64,000 nucleotides of DNA from Bryobacterales bacterium (GTDB taxonomy: Bacteria > Acidobacteriota > Terriglobia > Bryobacterales > Bryobacteraceae): positions 1 to 64,000 of the forward strand of contig JAFAQY010000013.1 in assembly GCA_019261985.1 (NCBI GenBank). Reading direction: 5' to 3'. The position numbers and the translations under genes were made by a program. Positions 18,038 to 27,450 of the stretch are shown here, piece after piece. The notes beneath the pieces are model-generated. The model saw only the letters and a program-made list of their open reading frames with translations. It was not told where the DNA came from and made no database searches. Position 1 is the first letter of the stretch; each line of letters starts with the position of its first letter.

Positions 18038-19096
18038 TCACTGAAAACGTGCAAACCCGATGATCGAAGGATTAGGAACACCAGTAAAGCACCAGCCTAC
18101 AATCGCTCCATTATTGTTGATGCTGGTAGGAAATGCGCTCCCGCCGCAAAAGAAACCAAGTACCGGTGTCGGCAGCGGAACGAACGAGGTAATCGATCCG
18201 TCGGGCGCGCGCACAAAGTTCTGCCCACTGGTCCCGGAAGAGTCGACGTAGGAGCCGGTAACGGCGCCGGCCGCGTTGATGCTAGTCGGGAATGTGGAAA
18301 AACCAGCTTGGAATGACGTGATCGTTCCATCGGCTGCGCGCACAAAGCCAATTTTCTGTCCGCTTGCTACGGTGTAATACCCCGTGATCACACCAGCATT
18401 GTTGATGCCCTGAACCGTTGTTCCCGTGCTCTCCGGCGGATCGAATGTTACAAACGTTCCATTGGGCTGGCGCACGAAGCCGTGTGTAATGTCCTTCACT
18501 TCATCGTAACCAGCGATGGCCCCGCTCGCATTGACGCTTACAGCCGTCGTCGCAGTGCTCCCCGGCGGGTCGAACGAAGTCAGCGTTCCATCGGCGCTGC
18601 GAACAAATCCGTGCTTCACATTCGATGCGTCAAAGTAATAGCCGGTGATCGCGCCTCCGCCATTGATGCTTACCGCCGTGGTTGAGGTGCTCCCCGGCGG
18701 GTCGAAGAAAACGAAATTCCCCTCGGGACTGCGAACGAATCCGTGGTTGGTAAACGGGAACGTCCCCCCCACGTAATACCCCGTAATCGCTCCGGCTGCG
18801 TTGATGCTGAAAGCGAAGGTCCCAGATACAGGAACGCCTGGCGGGTCGAACGGCGTGATGGTTCCGTCGGTGGCGCGCACAAATCCGTGCGGCGTCAGGC
18901 CTGATCCAAATGTGTAATACCCTGCGATCACGCCCTGTTCGTTGATGCTGTAAGGGAACGTCTGGTGCGCGGGACTTCCGGGAACATGTGGGACCACAAT
19001 GATAGAAATGTAGTTCTGGCCAAATCCTCCCGCCTCAAACACTAAAGCGCCTAGCCAGAGACCTGCCCATAAAACTCTCCTTGTGGCATTGAACAT
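18038..19096 (-). CDS. Secreted HAF-repeat protein
   Basis: The 352-aa product starts at ATG 19096 six bases after a strong AAGGAGGGG site and has a signal peptide (MFNATRRVLWAGLWLGALVF). It is built from about seven repeats of roughly 40-45 aa with the pattern SIN-x-x-G-x-ITGYY, HGFVR, DGT-x-T-x-FDPPG. This matches the HAF extracellular repeat family, which forms beta-propeller-like structures in secreted proteins. Repeats 3 and 4 are nearly identical (both contain FDPPGST), pointing to recent internal duplication. No enzymatic motif is visible; ligand binding or adhesion is a guess. A longer in-frame start at 19210 was rejected because the signal peptide would be buried. Confidence 0.85.
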   Translation of the reverse strand: MFNATRRVLWAGLWLGALVFEAGGFGQNYISIIVVPHVPGSPAHQTFPYSINEQGVIAGYYTFGSGLTPHGFVRATDGTITPFDPPGVPVSGTFAFSINAAGAITGYYVGGTFPFTNHGFVRSPEGNFVFFDPPGSTSTTAVSINGGGAITGYYFDASNVKHGFVRSADGTLTSFDPPGSTATTAVSVNASGAIAGYDEVKDITHGFVRQPNGTFVTFDPPESTGTTVQGINNAGVITGYYTVASGQKIGFVRAADGTITSFQAGFSTFPTSINAAGAVTGSYVDSSGTSGQNFVRAPDGSITSFVPLPTPVLGFFCGGSAFPTSINNNGAIVGWCFTGVPNPSIIGFARFQ

Positions 19097-19362
19097 CGGA
19101 ACCCCTCCTTTGCTTTCGGTGTTCACAATCTTCACGTGTAGCGGCGGCGGATCCCGCTGCGATCTCTTTAACTCGCGCGTTAGTTTGCCGCAGTCCCTCT
19201 CCTGGCCCATCCCGATATGCCCTCTGAAACCTCACGACCTGTGAGAAACCGCTTCGCGCCGCACCGCTTTTCCGCGAGTTTCTCCAAAGCACCGCCAGGA
19301 GAGCAACGGCGATAAGCTGCTTTGCTTGCCGGTTTGCTGAACAAATCCGTCACTCCGCCTTC

Positions 19363-21117
19363 TCAATGGTTGTTTGCGACCGTGCACGGGCGGTTAGTTA
19401 GATCAAGCGATACCGATGCGCTGAACCCGCTACTACTCATGTTGTTTTGCACCGAGCACGATCCCCCGCCGGGGTTGGGGTTCGGGCCGACCGTAATGCC
19501 GGTCACACCGTTTACCGCTGTTACAGTGTTGCCGTTTATCGTCCAGCCGGCATCGGCTGACGGAATCGCGTATATGCCAAAGCCGCCTTGAACGTAGATC
19601 CGGTTGTTATCGATCTGAGTGTCGGCCGGGTAGTATTGGAGGAGAATGCCAAACAGGCTGCTGCTTCCCGAAGGCACCTCAATTACGTTCGCATCCCACC
19701 TCAATCCCTGAAGCGCTTGCAGCGCTACGCACGGGTTCCCGCTTGCGTTACAAATAACGGTGTTCCCCGAATAAGTGATATTTCCGTGCGCGGGATACGC
19801 GGACGGTAGCGCTACGATATCGCAGATTAATCCGCCCCCGGGTGTGCTCCAGCTTCCAGAGGTATGGAAGGTGTTGTTGCTGATCGTGGCGTTCTGAGCG
19901 CCCAAATTGAAGCCACAAACCTGATCGCTTACTGGATTTGTAAATACCTGGTTCGAAGTGAACGTGATGCTGTACGCGAATTCACTTAGACCCCAACTAC
20001 CAAAGCCAGCCGGGCCAGCCACCCCGAGTACGTTATCCGTCCACAACCCAAAACCGCTATTGCGCTGTGTCATCTCCGCAGCCCACCAATTGCCGTTTAT
20101 CCCGGTGCTGATGAATTGATTGCTGGCGAACGTGTAGTGCACCAGGCTGTTCCACTGCGGCACAGAAATGTACTGATGATTCGAATCATAGAGGTCGGTA
20201 TCGCTGATGAATTCATCGTTTTGCAAGGTAACTTGGAAGGATTCGGTCATCAAAATAGGGCACGCCCCCTCTACGATGATGCCTTTAACGCCGATGTCAT
20301 GACCGATGTGTGCGATCCCTTGTGATGCGCCTGTCGAGAGATTGCCGAGATAAGGGTTTGGCCAGGACCGCGCCAGATTATCCGCAAGCGTAATCGTTCC
20401 TCCACTCACATTGATCACGATGCTTTGAAAGCCATTTAAAACGTCGTCTTGCGCCTGGGGCTGATGTTCATAAATCGTTATGTAGTCTCCGATGTGGAAG
20501 AGAGGACCTTGAAAGGAGTTCCCGAGCGAGACGACCTTCGAGCCAGCCGTGGTCGGGTTCAATGGGTAATAGCCTGTGCATGGTCCGGGAGCGCTGGGGC
20601 AGCCCATTTTCGACCAGGTGACGGCGAAAGTTCCAACGTTGATGACCGTCACGGTACATAGATCGGTGCATGTGGGCCGCCCCAATGAGGTTTGTAGGAT
20701 TTTGGTCGATGCGGCGAATCCCTGTAGAGTTACCCCATTAGGGATTTGTAGATTGCCCGTGACTCCGCCAACGTCCGCATAGGAGTTCATGTAACAGTTC
20801 GCGCCCGGCATCGTCACGATAGGGATGCCGTTGTTACTCGCATAGTTGAGAGTGGTTTGGATGGCGGGCCTATCGTCGTGAGAACTGCTTGTGCATACCG
20901 CGGTGTCGCCGCCGTTGTGTGTGGGATCGGTGACGGCAATGTCCTGTCCTGGGGAAGCCGGACCAGCGTCATCGGCGGATCCCCCTGCACCTCCGAGTGG
21001 TGTCGCCTTGGCGGCTACCCCGGACCATGACGTATGCGCGGCCAGATTGATTGCCCCGAATAAAGGGGCGCCGGCGCACAGCGTCAGCGTCGCAACAATA
21101 CGCGAAAGCAGTTTCAT
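19363..21117 (-). CDS. Secreted right-handed beta-helix protein
   Basis: The 584-aa product has a signal peptide (MKLLSRIVATLTLCAGAPLF), then a pectate-lyase-like N-terminal cap (DDRPAIQTTLNYASNNGIPI). Parallel beta-helix rungs follow: ISNNTFHTSG, ITYSGNTVICNA, TQIDNNRIYVQGGFGIYAI, WTINGNTVTAVNGVTGITV. This is the polygalacturonase/pectate-lyase-like fold used by polysaccharide-active and adhesin proteins. The cap resembles those of GH28/GH55-like proteins, but no clear catalytic Asp set is visible, so the activity is unknown. It has several Cys residues, fitting an exported protein. It precedes the HAF gene in the same direction, about 270 bp upstream of that gene's start, so co-expression is possible. 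Confidence 0.82.
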   Translation of the reverse strand: MKLLSRIVATLTLCAGAPLFGAINLAAHTSWSGVAAKATPLGGAGGSADDAGPASPGQDIAVTDPTHNGGDTAVCTSSSHDDRPAIQTTLNYASNNGIPIVTMPGANCYMNSYADVGGVTGNLQIPNGVTLQGFAASTKILQTSLGRPTCTDLCTVTVINVGTFAVTWSKMGCPSAPGPCTGYYPLNPTTAGSKVVSLGNSFQGPLFHIGDYITIYEHQPQAQDDVLNGFQSIVINVSGGTITLADNLARSWPNPYLGNLSTGASQGIAHIGHDIGVKGIIVEGACPILMTESFQVTLQNDEFISDTDLYDSNHQYISVPQWNSLVHYTFASNQFISTGINGNWWAAEMTQRNSGFGLWTDNVLGVAGPAGFGSWGLSEFAYSITFTSNQVFTNPVSDQVCGFNLGAQNATISNNTFHTSGSWSTPGGGLICDIVALPSAYPAHGNITYSGNTVICNASGNPCVALQALQGLRWDANVIEVPSGSSSLFGILLQYYPADTQIDNNRIYVQGGFGIYAIPSADAGWTINGNTVTAVNGVTGITVGPNPNPGGGSCSVQNNMSSSGFSASVSLDLTNRPCTVANNH

Positions 21118-21166
21118 ACGCTTGTCCCTCCCATTTCCACAACACGGCCTCTCGAAGAACCACGGC

Positions 21167-21368
21167 CTACTTGTCCGTGCTTCCGCGCGCTAGCGGCGAT
21201 ATTTTGATCGAACCGATCTCGGAGGTTTCCCGCTGGGTCTCGGGAATTTCTATTCCACGGTCTTCCGCAAGGCGCTTTTCGGACTGCTCAAAATACTGAA
21301 CGGGCCTTTGGAATGGGCTGGAACGCGAGACGGCCCTTCGGCGAACTTGCGCCTTTGATGTTGCTCAT
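21167..21368 (-). pseudogene. Small gene broken by a frameshift
   Basis: ATG 21368 begins MSNIKGASSPKGRLAFQPIP and stops after 26 residues. A +1 shift near codon 22 gives a continuous charged continuation (PVQYFEQSEKRLAEDRGIEI, then PETQRETSEIGSIKISPLA) ending at 21167. The joined product would be about 70 aa, cytoplasmic, without membrane segments. The two halves look like one former coding sequence, but I recognise no family. It lies just upstream of the beta-helix gene. Confidence 0.4.
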
Positions 21369-21560
21369 GACAGTCTCCAGTGAATATTCCGTAGCGCTAT
21401 CGCCTCCGTGCATTAAGTACCGCCCTTTTCGGCTACGGAAAAGTCAGTATCATCCCATCGGCAATTGATGTCAAGCCCTAATTTACAAGTAACGATGCCA
21501 TTAACGCTACATGCGTGTACCGCAATGTAATACCGCCCCGGCCATCGCACGCGCGACGCT

Positions 21561-23078
21561 CTAAGTCCGTCTAATTAGTAGCGCCGCACTCAGCGCACTC
21601 GCGGCCGCGAGCGCTGTCGCCACCCACACTACGCCGCGATAGCCGTCGACAAAAGCCTTATTAATCGCCGCTCGTGCGCGCGGGTCGTCCGTTTCGGTTG
21701 CGGCCAGTCTGGAGCGCTGCGCGTCGACTTGCGCCCGCTCCGCGTTTCCCACGGCCAGATTCTCCAGCCGCCGGTCCAGCGAACTCTGGAACAGACTGTT
21801 CATCAACACTCCCAGGACTGCGATCGCCAACAAACCCGCGGTGCGGGACACCGCGTTATTGATCCCCGAGGCCGTTCCCGCGTGGCTTTGGTCCACGGAA
21901 TTCATAACAGTCGTCGTCAACGGCGCCACGCTGATCGCCAACCCGAGTCCCAGGACGAGCACTGCGGGAAAGATGGTAGTCCAGTACGAACCGCCAATGC
22001 CGGGAATCGCGAACAGCCCGAATCCGACGATGGTTATCAGACAACCGATCACCAGCGGGCGCCGAGGCCCGTATCGATCGACGAGCCCGCCAGACCAGCG
22101 CGACAGCGCAAATAACAATACGCTCAAAGGCAGCAGCGCGGCCCCCGCTCCCGCTGGCGAGTATCCTTGGACATGTATCAGATTCAGAGGGAGAAAGAAG
22201 AGCACCCCGCTTAGGGCCGAGTACAGAAACAGAGTCAGCACATTGGCTCCGGTGAAGTTCCTCGACCGAAACAGATGCAGCGGAATCATCGGCGATGGCG
22301 CCCGTCGCTCCCACCAAAGAAGTGCGACAACGCCGATGGCGCCAACCGCGGCCGAGGTCCAGGACGACTGGATTAGACCAAACACGACGCCGCCAAAACC
22401 AAGCACCGCCAGTACGGCGCCCGGAACGGCGGCGCGTTGCCGCGGCACGCCCGCTCTGCTCTCGGGGACTCTCCAAGCCGCCAATACCAGAACGGCAACT
22501 CCTACTGGGATATTGATGAAGAAAGCCCACCTCCATGAACCTTGCTCCACCAGCCAGCCGCCGAGCACTGGACCGATCGCTGTAGTGATGGCCGTCGCGC
22601 CAGACCACGTCCCGATAGCTCGGCCGCGCTGATTCTCGGGAAAATTTACGCTAATCAGCGGAAGACTACCCGGAACCAGCAGAGCGCCGCCAACTCCCTG
22701 CAGGCTCCACGCAATGATGAGCTGCTCGATATTGAGTGATAATCCGCACCACGCGGACGCCAGCGTGAACAGCAGAACGCCGGCGGCGAAAATTGCACGG
22801 CGACCGTATACGTCTCCCAGAGAGCCGCCGATCAGCAGGAGAGCCGCGAGAAAAAGGGTGTAGGATTCAACCACCCACTGGACGCCGTAAATCGTCGCAC
22901 GCAGGTCGGACTGCAGCGCGGGCAGCGCCACGTTCACAACCGTGCCGTCGATAAACGCCATGCTCGAACCGAGAATGGCCGTGACCAGAATAAAGCGGCG
23001 GTTTGTGGTCGCCGGCGCCTCGCAGGGACGGGCCCGAATCGCGGCTTCCTCACAGGGCGGTCTCGCAATAGCGCCCAT
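21561..23078 (-). CDS. MFS transporter, DHA2 (EmrB/QacA-type) family, copy 2
   Basis: The 505-aa membrane protein is a close paralogue of the transporter at 12665-14167, aligning end to end. It keeps the family motifs intact, including the first-segment acid in [16 protein letters not shown], motif [17 protein letters not shown], motif [19 protein letters not shown], and [15 protein letters not shown]. Fourteen membrane segments are expected, and it probably exports a drug or metabolite by proton exchange. Both copies share the unusual N-terminal PPCEEA. The gene starts 36 bp from the truncated SnoaL copy, which points away from it, echoing the transporter-then-SnoaL order of copy 1 without the SMP-30 gene. 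Confidence 0.9.
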   Translation of the reverse strand: MGAIARPPCEEAAIRARPCEAPATTNRRFILVTAILGSSMAFIDGTVVNVALPALQSDLRATIYGVQWVVESYTLFLAALLLIGGSLGDVYGRRAIFAAGVLLFTLASAWCGLSLNIEQLIIAWSLQGVGGALLVPGSLPLISVNFPENQRGRAIGTWSGATAITTAIGPVLGGWLVEQGSWRWAFFINIPVGVAVLVLAAWRVPESRAGVPRQRAAVPGAVLAVLGFGGVVFGLIQSSWTSAAVGAIGVVALLWWERRAPSPMIPLHLFRSRNFTGANVLTLFLYSALSGVLFFLPLNLIHVQGYSPAGAGAALLPLSVLLFALSRWSGGLVDRYGPRRPLVIGCLITIVGFGLFAIPGIGGSYWTTIFPAVLVLGLGLAISVAPLTTTVMNSVDQSHAGTASGINNAVSRTAGLLAIAVLGVLMNSLFQSSLDRRLENLAVGNAERAQVDAQRSRLAATETDDPRARAAINKAFVDGYRGVVWVATALAAASALSAALLIRRT

Positions 23079-23113
23079 TGATCCAGGTTATGCCACCGGT
23101 CACGAGCCGCAAC

Positions 23114-23371
23114 TCAGGGGGTGGACCCGACGGCTGCACCGGTGTGGGCTGGATTCGCGAGGGCGTGCATCATATCTACGTCAACCACATCATCGCGCCG
23201 GCGCCTGAGGGCGCAAAGGGGCAAGTCAACATGCTGATGATTGGATTAGGCGGAGACAAGAACAAGATCGAGCACGACGGGTACTACGAGGATACGTACA
23301 TGAAGACGCTGGCCGGATGGAAATTTAAGTCGCGCATCCACCACGCGACGTATGATCCGGCTCAGAAGTAG
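23114..23371 (+). pseudogene. Truncated copy of the fourth SnoaL domain
   Basis: The frame encodes GGGPDGCTGVGWIREGVHHI through YEDTYMKTLAGWKFKSRIHH to a stop at 23371. It is nearly identical to residues about 636-720 of the tetra-SnoaL protein. It starts in the middle of a domain with no ribosome site or signal peptide. A GTG/ATG-initiated short product is possible, but the missing N-terminal helix and strands make a folded domain unlikely. Confidence 0.85.
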
Positions 23372-23484
23372 TGCAGAAGTTGCGCTTCTCCAAAAACACG
23401 TCGATGCTTTCGCAGGTGCGTAGCATCGCCTTTGGGGTTCAAGCCCTCGGATTTACGCGTCTGCACTCGCATCAGTTTACTGGT
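23114..23484 (+). repeat. Segmental duplication, second copy
   Basis: 371-bp copy of 17498-17867, including the non-coding tail after the SnoaL stop. The tail hairpin differs between copies (GGGTTCGAAACCC against GGGGTTCAAGCCC). The copy ends where group II intron debris begins. Confidence 0.9.
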
Positions 23485-23511
23485 GATCTCCGCAAAGAAC
23501 ATGAAATGTCT

Positions 23512-24111
23512 TTATGCGGCCTTTTCCAGGCGATACTCGTGGTGCAAGCCGCCGAGTACGGTGGTTTTCGCAACGCGGTAGCCGGCCGGGCAACTTGTGT
23601 CGCAACTCGGCCACCCGTTGAGAAGAATCTTCTCGTACTCCCGCCACGTTACTCCATCCACCCCCGCCGCTGCATTCCTCTGGAGTCTATGGAAGCTATC
23701 CAAAAGTAGCTGCGGCGTATATGATGCATGAGCGCCGGTGAACCGCAGCCGCCGACTCCGGCGCACTGCCTGACGTACGCGTTCCAAGCCCGTCGACGCA
23801 CAACTAATCCGGCTCTGTGTCCGGAGTGCGGGAGCCTGTTCCGCGTTTCCCTTGGCTGCGCTCCTTCCCTCCACCATCTCCGCAGGCTGATCGCCCTTGT
23901 TCGACGGCTTCCCAGGTAATATGAACGCATCCGACTTCTCCACCGCTGGTGGATTAGGCGCTTGGCACTTGGCCTTCCCTGATCCGCCCGGCGTCGTCTG
24001 ACCGGGCACGGCGGAGATTTCCCAACTTCTGTGCAGGAAACTTCCCGGCGTGTGCAGGGTCTCCGACCGCGCGGGACTGCTCCAGGACTCGCTTTTATCG
24101 CCTTGATTCAT
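23512..24111 (-). pseudogene. Group II intron reverse transcriptase/maturase, N-terminal remnant
   Basis: From ATG 24111 the frame gives MNQGDKSESWSSPARSETLH and HTPGSFLHRSWEISAVPG, a leader typical of bacterial group II intron proteins. The first reverse transcriptase motif follows (LLLDSFHRLQRNAAAGVDGV, TWREYEKILLNG). After about 170 residues the similarity ends and the frame closes with an unrelated tail (LGGLHHEYRLEKAA, transposon-like). The palm (YADD), maturase and endonuclease domains are absent. The structured sequence just upstream, about 24112-24260, is probably the intron's 5' RNA domain. The element is dead. Confidence 0.75.
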
Positions 24112-24427
24112 GTTGCCTTCCGCATCGCTTAACGGCGTCGGCATCCCGAATTTCGGATTTCGCGGCTGGCCGACCCGCCGGTTTCCCCTGCCAACGCTTC
24201 AGCGACGCCCTCGCGGGCGTTCCCGCATGACTCGGGGCCGCAATGATTTGCGACATCTTTTCCGTATTGAACTTTCATCAACTATTTCCTGCCAGCTTTG
24301 GCTGGCGCACTCAGGTCTGAGGAACCCATCTTGTCCCCGGCCACAGCTACCCAGTCCGAGTGCACATTGCCCCGAGGAAGGATTCGTCCACTTTCACTTC
24401 GCAGTCAACCCGTTCTCCCTGAGCCGT

Positions 24428-24830
24428 CAGTGGGAAAGCACAATGTGCGGAGTCAGAGAGATCATCAGCTCTTCGGAAGGTGTGCCAAATAGACAAAGTT
24501 CGGGGATGCCACTTTTAGTGCTTGGATCCACGCGAGTTCCGTCCAGGACATTGATTTGCCCGTCACGTAGGCGAGTGTTCAGCGTCCTTCGGCGTCGCGC
24601 GATCACCGGTTGGGACCGCCCCTCCGGTGAGACGTATTGCATTACGCGTTGGAACACGAGTTGAACATGCAGCAACAATTCGTCCTTGTCTTGCACTTGC
24701 GGCGTCATTTCTATGGACATAGCCGTTCTGACAGCAGCGGACTCTCTGCCGACCGGATTGGCCGAGATCTAGCTGCCCCTTATCGCCGTCGGATATGTGC
24801 AACTGCGACCGGATTAACCTGGGCTCTTGC
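24428..24830 (-). pseudogene. Type II secretion secretin (GspD-like) fragment
   Basis: In minus-strand frames the order of motifs matches the C-terminal secretin domain. PRLIRSQLHISDGDKGQLDL appears first, then in another frame MTPQVQDKDELLLHVQL, RLRDGQINVLDGTRVDPSTK, SGIPELCLFGT and EELMISLTPHIVLSH. In intact GspD these are the beta-barrel and the conserved GGL and PHIV motifs. At least one frameshift and loss of the rest make it non-functional. Identified from the motif series alone. Confidence 0.6.
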
Positions 24831-24864
24831 ATCAGTCGTCAGCGCGCTAAATAGCCCCGCGCGG

Positions 24865-26000
24865 TCAGCCGTGGATTCGCTTAGGCTTTGCTTGTATCCT
24901 GTGCCGACCTGTACAAGATTCGACCACTGAAAGAATCGCTGCGACTTTGGGTCGAGCCTGGACGCCGCCGACATGCAGCCAGTTCTTGCGGCCGAGCGCG
25001 ATCGGCCGCATCGAGTTCTCCGCCAGATTGTGGGACAGATCCACCTCGGCGTAATCGAAACAGCGCCGCAGCTTGGCCCACAAATTCAAGATGTAGGCCG
25101 CGGCCTCACCCATCGCCCTTTTCGGCAGCAGTTTCGCTCGCAGTTTCCTGCACTCGGATTGAGTCTCGTCCACCCAGATCTGCGCGTGCTCGCGACGCAA
25201 AGCCGCGCGATCCTCGGCGTGCAACTGCTGCTGGCGTGCATGCGATCAACCAGGAACAGTGCATCCATGCGCGTGACCATCGCGATGGCGGCCCCGTCCT
25301 GCGGATTCACTTTCACGGCATCAACAAACTTCCGCCGCGCATGCGCCCAGCAGCCGACGTGCACCAGTTTCGGGCCGCCGACATCGTCGTAGGCCGTGTA
25401 TCCATCGGTTTGTGACATCCCTTCCCACGTGCCCAAGAACCTCTTTGGTCCATCCCGTCCCCGGCCGAGGCAAAAGTCGAAACCGTCTCGCCGCCAAGAC
25501 GCCCGTACTGCTATAAATACGCCTGATGATTTTCCCCGCGGTGATCGTGCATCTGTACCGGAACGGGCGTCTCATCGGCCTGTATATAGGATGCGGTGAG
25601 CAGACCACGGCGCATCGCTCCCACTACCGGTTCCAGCAACTCGCCCACCCGCATCACCCAGCCGTCCAGCGCCACGCGTGATATTTCCACGCCAGCTTCG
25701 CGTTTGGATCATGGCTTCCTGGCAGTAGAGCGGAGGTGGTCGCCATACTTGGCCATCACCGTTTCGATGATCACGCGGTCGCTGGCCAGTCCTTGCCCCA
25801 CGATGCGAGGCGCAAGTGGCGGCATCTGGAATCGCGGAACATTTTCCGCACGAACGTTTTTCACGTTTGGTGATTCGCACGAACCACTTGGCCGGTTCAC
25901 GGTCCAGCACTTCGCTCGTGTCGTAGCCGATCACCCGCGTTTCACCGCCGCAATGCGTGCAGTTGCTTTTATTCCCGAATGCGAAAAGCCAGCGCTCGGG
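24865..26000 (-). pseudogene. IS66-family transposase (TnpC), frameshifted, N-terminally truncated
   Basis: Pieces in several minus-strand frames follow the IS66 order. First comes the zinc-finger-like block (CTHCGGETRVIGYDTSEVLD, KREKRSCGKC), then APRIVGQGLASDRVIIETVM, then DGYTAYDDVGGPKLVHVGCW and AHARRKFVDAVKVNPQDGAA. Next are REHAQIWVDETQSECRKLRA, then FDYAEVDLSHNLAENSMRPI with the catalytic Glu, ending in GRKNWLHVGGVQARPKVAAI. Frameshifts occur near 25210, 25440, 25600 and 25800. The N-terminus is lost at the cytochrome gene. No TnpB or IS66 terminal repeat was recognised. Confidence 0.83.
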
Positions 26001-26035
26001 AATATTTCGCGAGCGCGCGAGGTCCATACATGTGC

Positions 26036-27316
26036 ATGAAACGCAAAACAACGTTTTTCACTTCACTATCACTGTTCGGCTTCTCGATGACCATCGCTAT
26101 ACTTACGGGGCAGCAGGCGCCGTCCGAAGCCCCGGCCGGCTTCGATACCCCAACGCTTCAGACCGCGAACGCTGGGTCGCAAAGCATAAGTAACGGCATC
26201 TCCGAACCGGCGGGAGATTCGTTTGCGCGCGACCAGCAGGTCTTTGAGGCGCGGGAGGATTCCAGACTCGGGCTCGGCCCGGTATTTAACGCCACCTCCT
26301 GTTCGGAGTGCCATCAGAATCCGGTGACTGGAGGCGCCAGCCAGATTACGGAGATTCGCGTCGGCCACACAGACGACAATGGAAATTTCGTAAATCCGGC
26401 GGTCCCCATCAATGGAGGAACAATCTCGGGCCGATCAGTGATCAATGATCGAGCGATCTGCCCGGATGTACAGGAGCACGTACCCGAGTCCGAGAATATC
26501 CGCACGCTTCGCGCCGTGCTAAACACATTAGGCGACGGATTTATAGAAGCCATTGACGACAACACACTCATCGGCATCGCAAACAATCAACCGAATCTAA
26601 GTGGGGGCGAGATTAATGGCGAGGCCATTCAAGTGCCGATCCTGGAGGCACCCGGGCAAACCCGCATTGGCCGTTTCGGCTGGAAAGACCAGCACGGAAG
26701 CCTCCTCTCATTTACCGCCGATGCGTACCTTAATGAAATGGGTGTCACAAGCCGGCTGAAGCCTTCCGACACGACCACGATTTGCAAGATCACGGCAGAT
26801 CCGGAAGACGCCCCGGATGAACTGGGCATGGCCAACATCGATCATTTTGCGCAATTCATCCGTGGGACCAAGGTGCCGCCGCGTGATACGGCGCTTGCGG
26901 CAAGGCCCGAAGCGCAGGCAGGTCAGACGATCTTTGAAAACATTGGTTGCAACATATGTCATGTCGAATCGATCACGACCGCTCCGGCTGGAACGATGCT
27001 TGATGGCGGTACATTCTTGGTGCCCGACGCGCTTGGAAACAAGGTCATACATCCCTTCAGTGATTTTCTGCTCCATGACATTGGCACTGGTGATGGTATC
27101 GTGCAGGCAGCTCCGCAAGACACGGCTGCCAAGCTTCGAACGACTCCGCTGTGGGGACTTCGAATGAAGGCCCGCTTCATGCACGACCTGACGTCACTGA
27201 CCTTAGAAAGAGCGATCGCCCGCCATGCCGGTGAAGCGCGGCATGTGGCGAAACAATTCCGGGGGCTTACTGCTTCCGACAAATCGGCCTTGATCGCCTT
27301 TCTAAAATCTCTCTGA
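26036..27316 (+). CDS. Di-haem DUF1111 (DHOR) oxidoreductase
   Basis: The 426-aa exported protein has a signal peptide (MKRKTTFFTSLSLFGFSMTI) and two haem c sites, CSECH (about 89-93) and CNICH (about 308-312). Surrounding blocks match the DUF1111/di-haem oxidoreductase family: LGPVFNATSCSECHQNP, IGRFGWKDQHGSLLSFTADA, TPLWGLRMKARFMHDLTSLT and ERAIARHAGEA. Members resemble bacterial cytochrome c peroxidases but usually have unknown substrates. I chose ATG 26036 because it gives a normal signal peptide; ATG 26030 is also possible, and the longer frame to 25979 overlaps IS66 debris. It is intact despite the debris upstream, so its promoter may be new. Confidence 0.9.
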   Translation: MKRKTTFFTSLSLFGFSMTIAILTGQQAPSEAPAGFDTPTLQTANAGSQSISNGISEPAGDSFARDQQVFEAREDSRLGLGPVFNATSCSECHQNPVTGGASQITEIRVGHTDDNGNFVNPAVPINGGTISGRSVINDRAICPDVQEHVPESENIRTLRAVLNTLGDGFIEAIDDNTLIGIANNQPNLSGGEINGEAIQVPILEAPGQTRIGRFGWKDQHGSLLSFTADAYLNEMGVTSRLKPSDTTTICKITADPEDAPDELGMANIDHFAQFIRGTKVPPRDTALAARPEAQAGQTIFENIGCNICHVESITTAPAGTMLDGGTFLVPDALGNKVIHPFSDFLLHDIGTGDGIVQAAPQDTAAKLRTTPLWGLRMKARFMHDLTSLTLERAIARHAGEARHVAKQFRGLTASDKSALIAFLKSL

Positions 27317-27376
27317 AACCTTGCCCCTGAGCTTTCCCAAGGGTTTCACTGGTCCATGGACGTTTTGGTTCATAGC

Positions 27377-27390
27377 TCCCGAATTCGGGA
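27377..27390. promoter_or_regulatory. Perfect 14-bp palindrome upstream of the metallo-hydrolase gene
   Basis: TCCCGAATTCGGGA lies 60 bp upstream of the start codon at 27451, in a 134-bp gap. It is a candidate operator or a short hairpin; no T tract follows. Confidence 0.3.
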
Positions 27391-27450
27391 TTGGCGCCGC
27401 ACAGGGTCACGGTCAGGTAATATCGAACTCAGGCTTGAAAGGATAAGGCT

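Noticed and set aside
24140-24160. CCCGAATTTCGG inverted repeat like the palindrome at 27377
   Set aside because: Imperfect and inside group II intron RNA sequence, so more likely part of that RNA fold.
24110-24664. 184-codon plus-strand frame
   Set aside because: Antisense to the group II intron leader and the secretin remnant, both supported by motifs on the minus strand.
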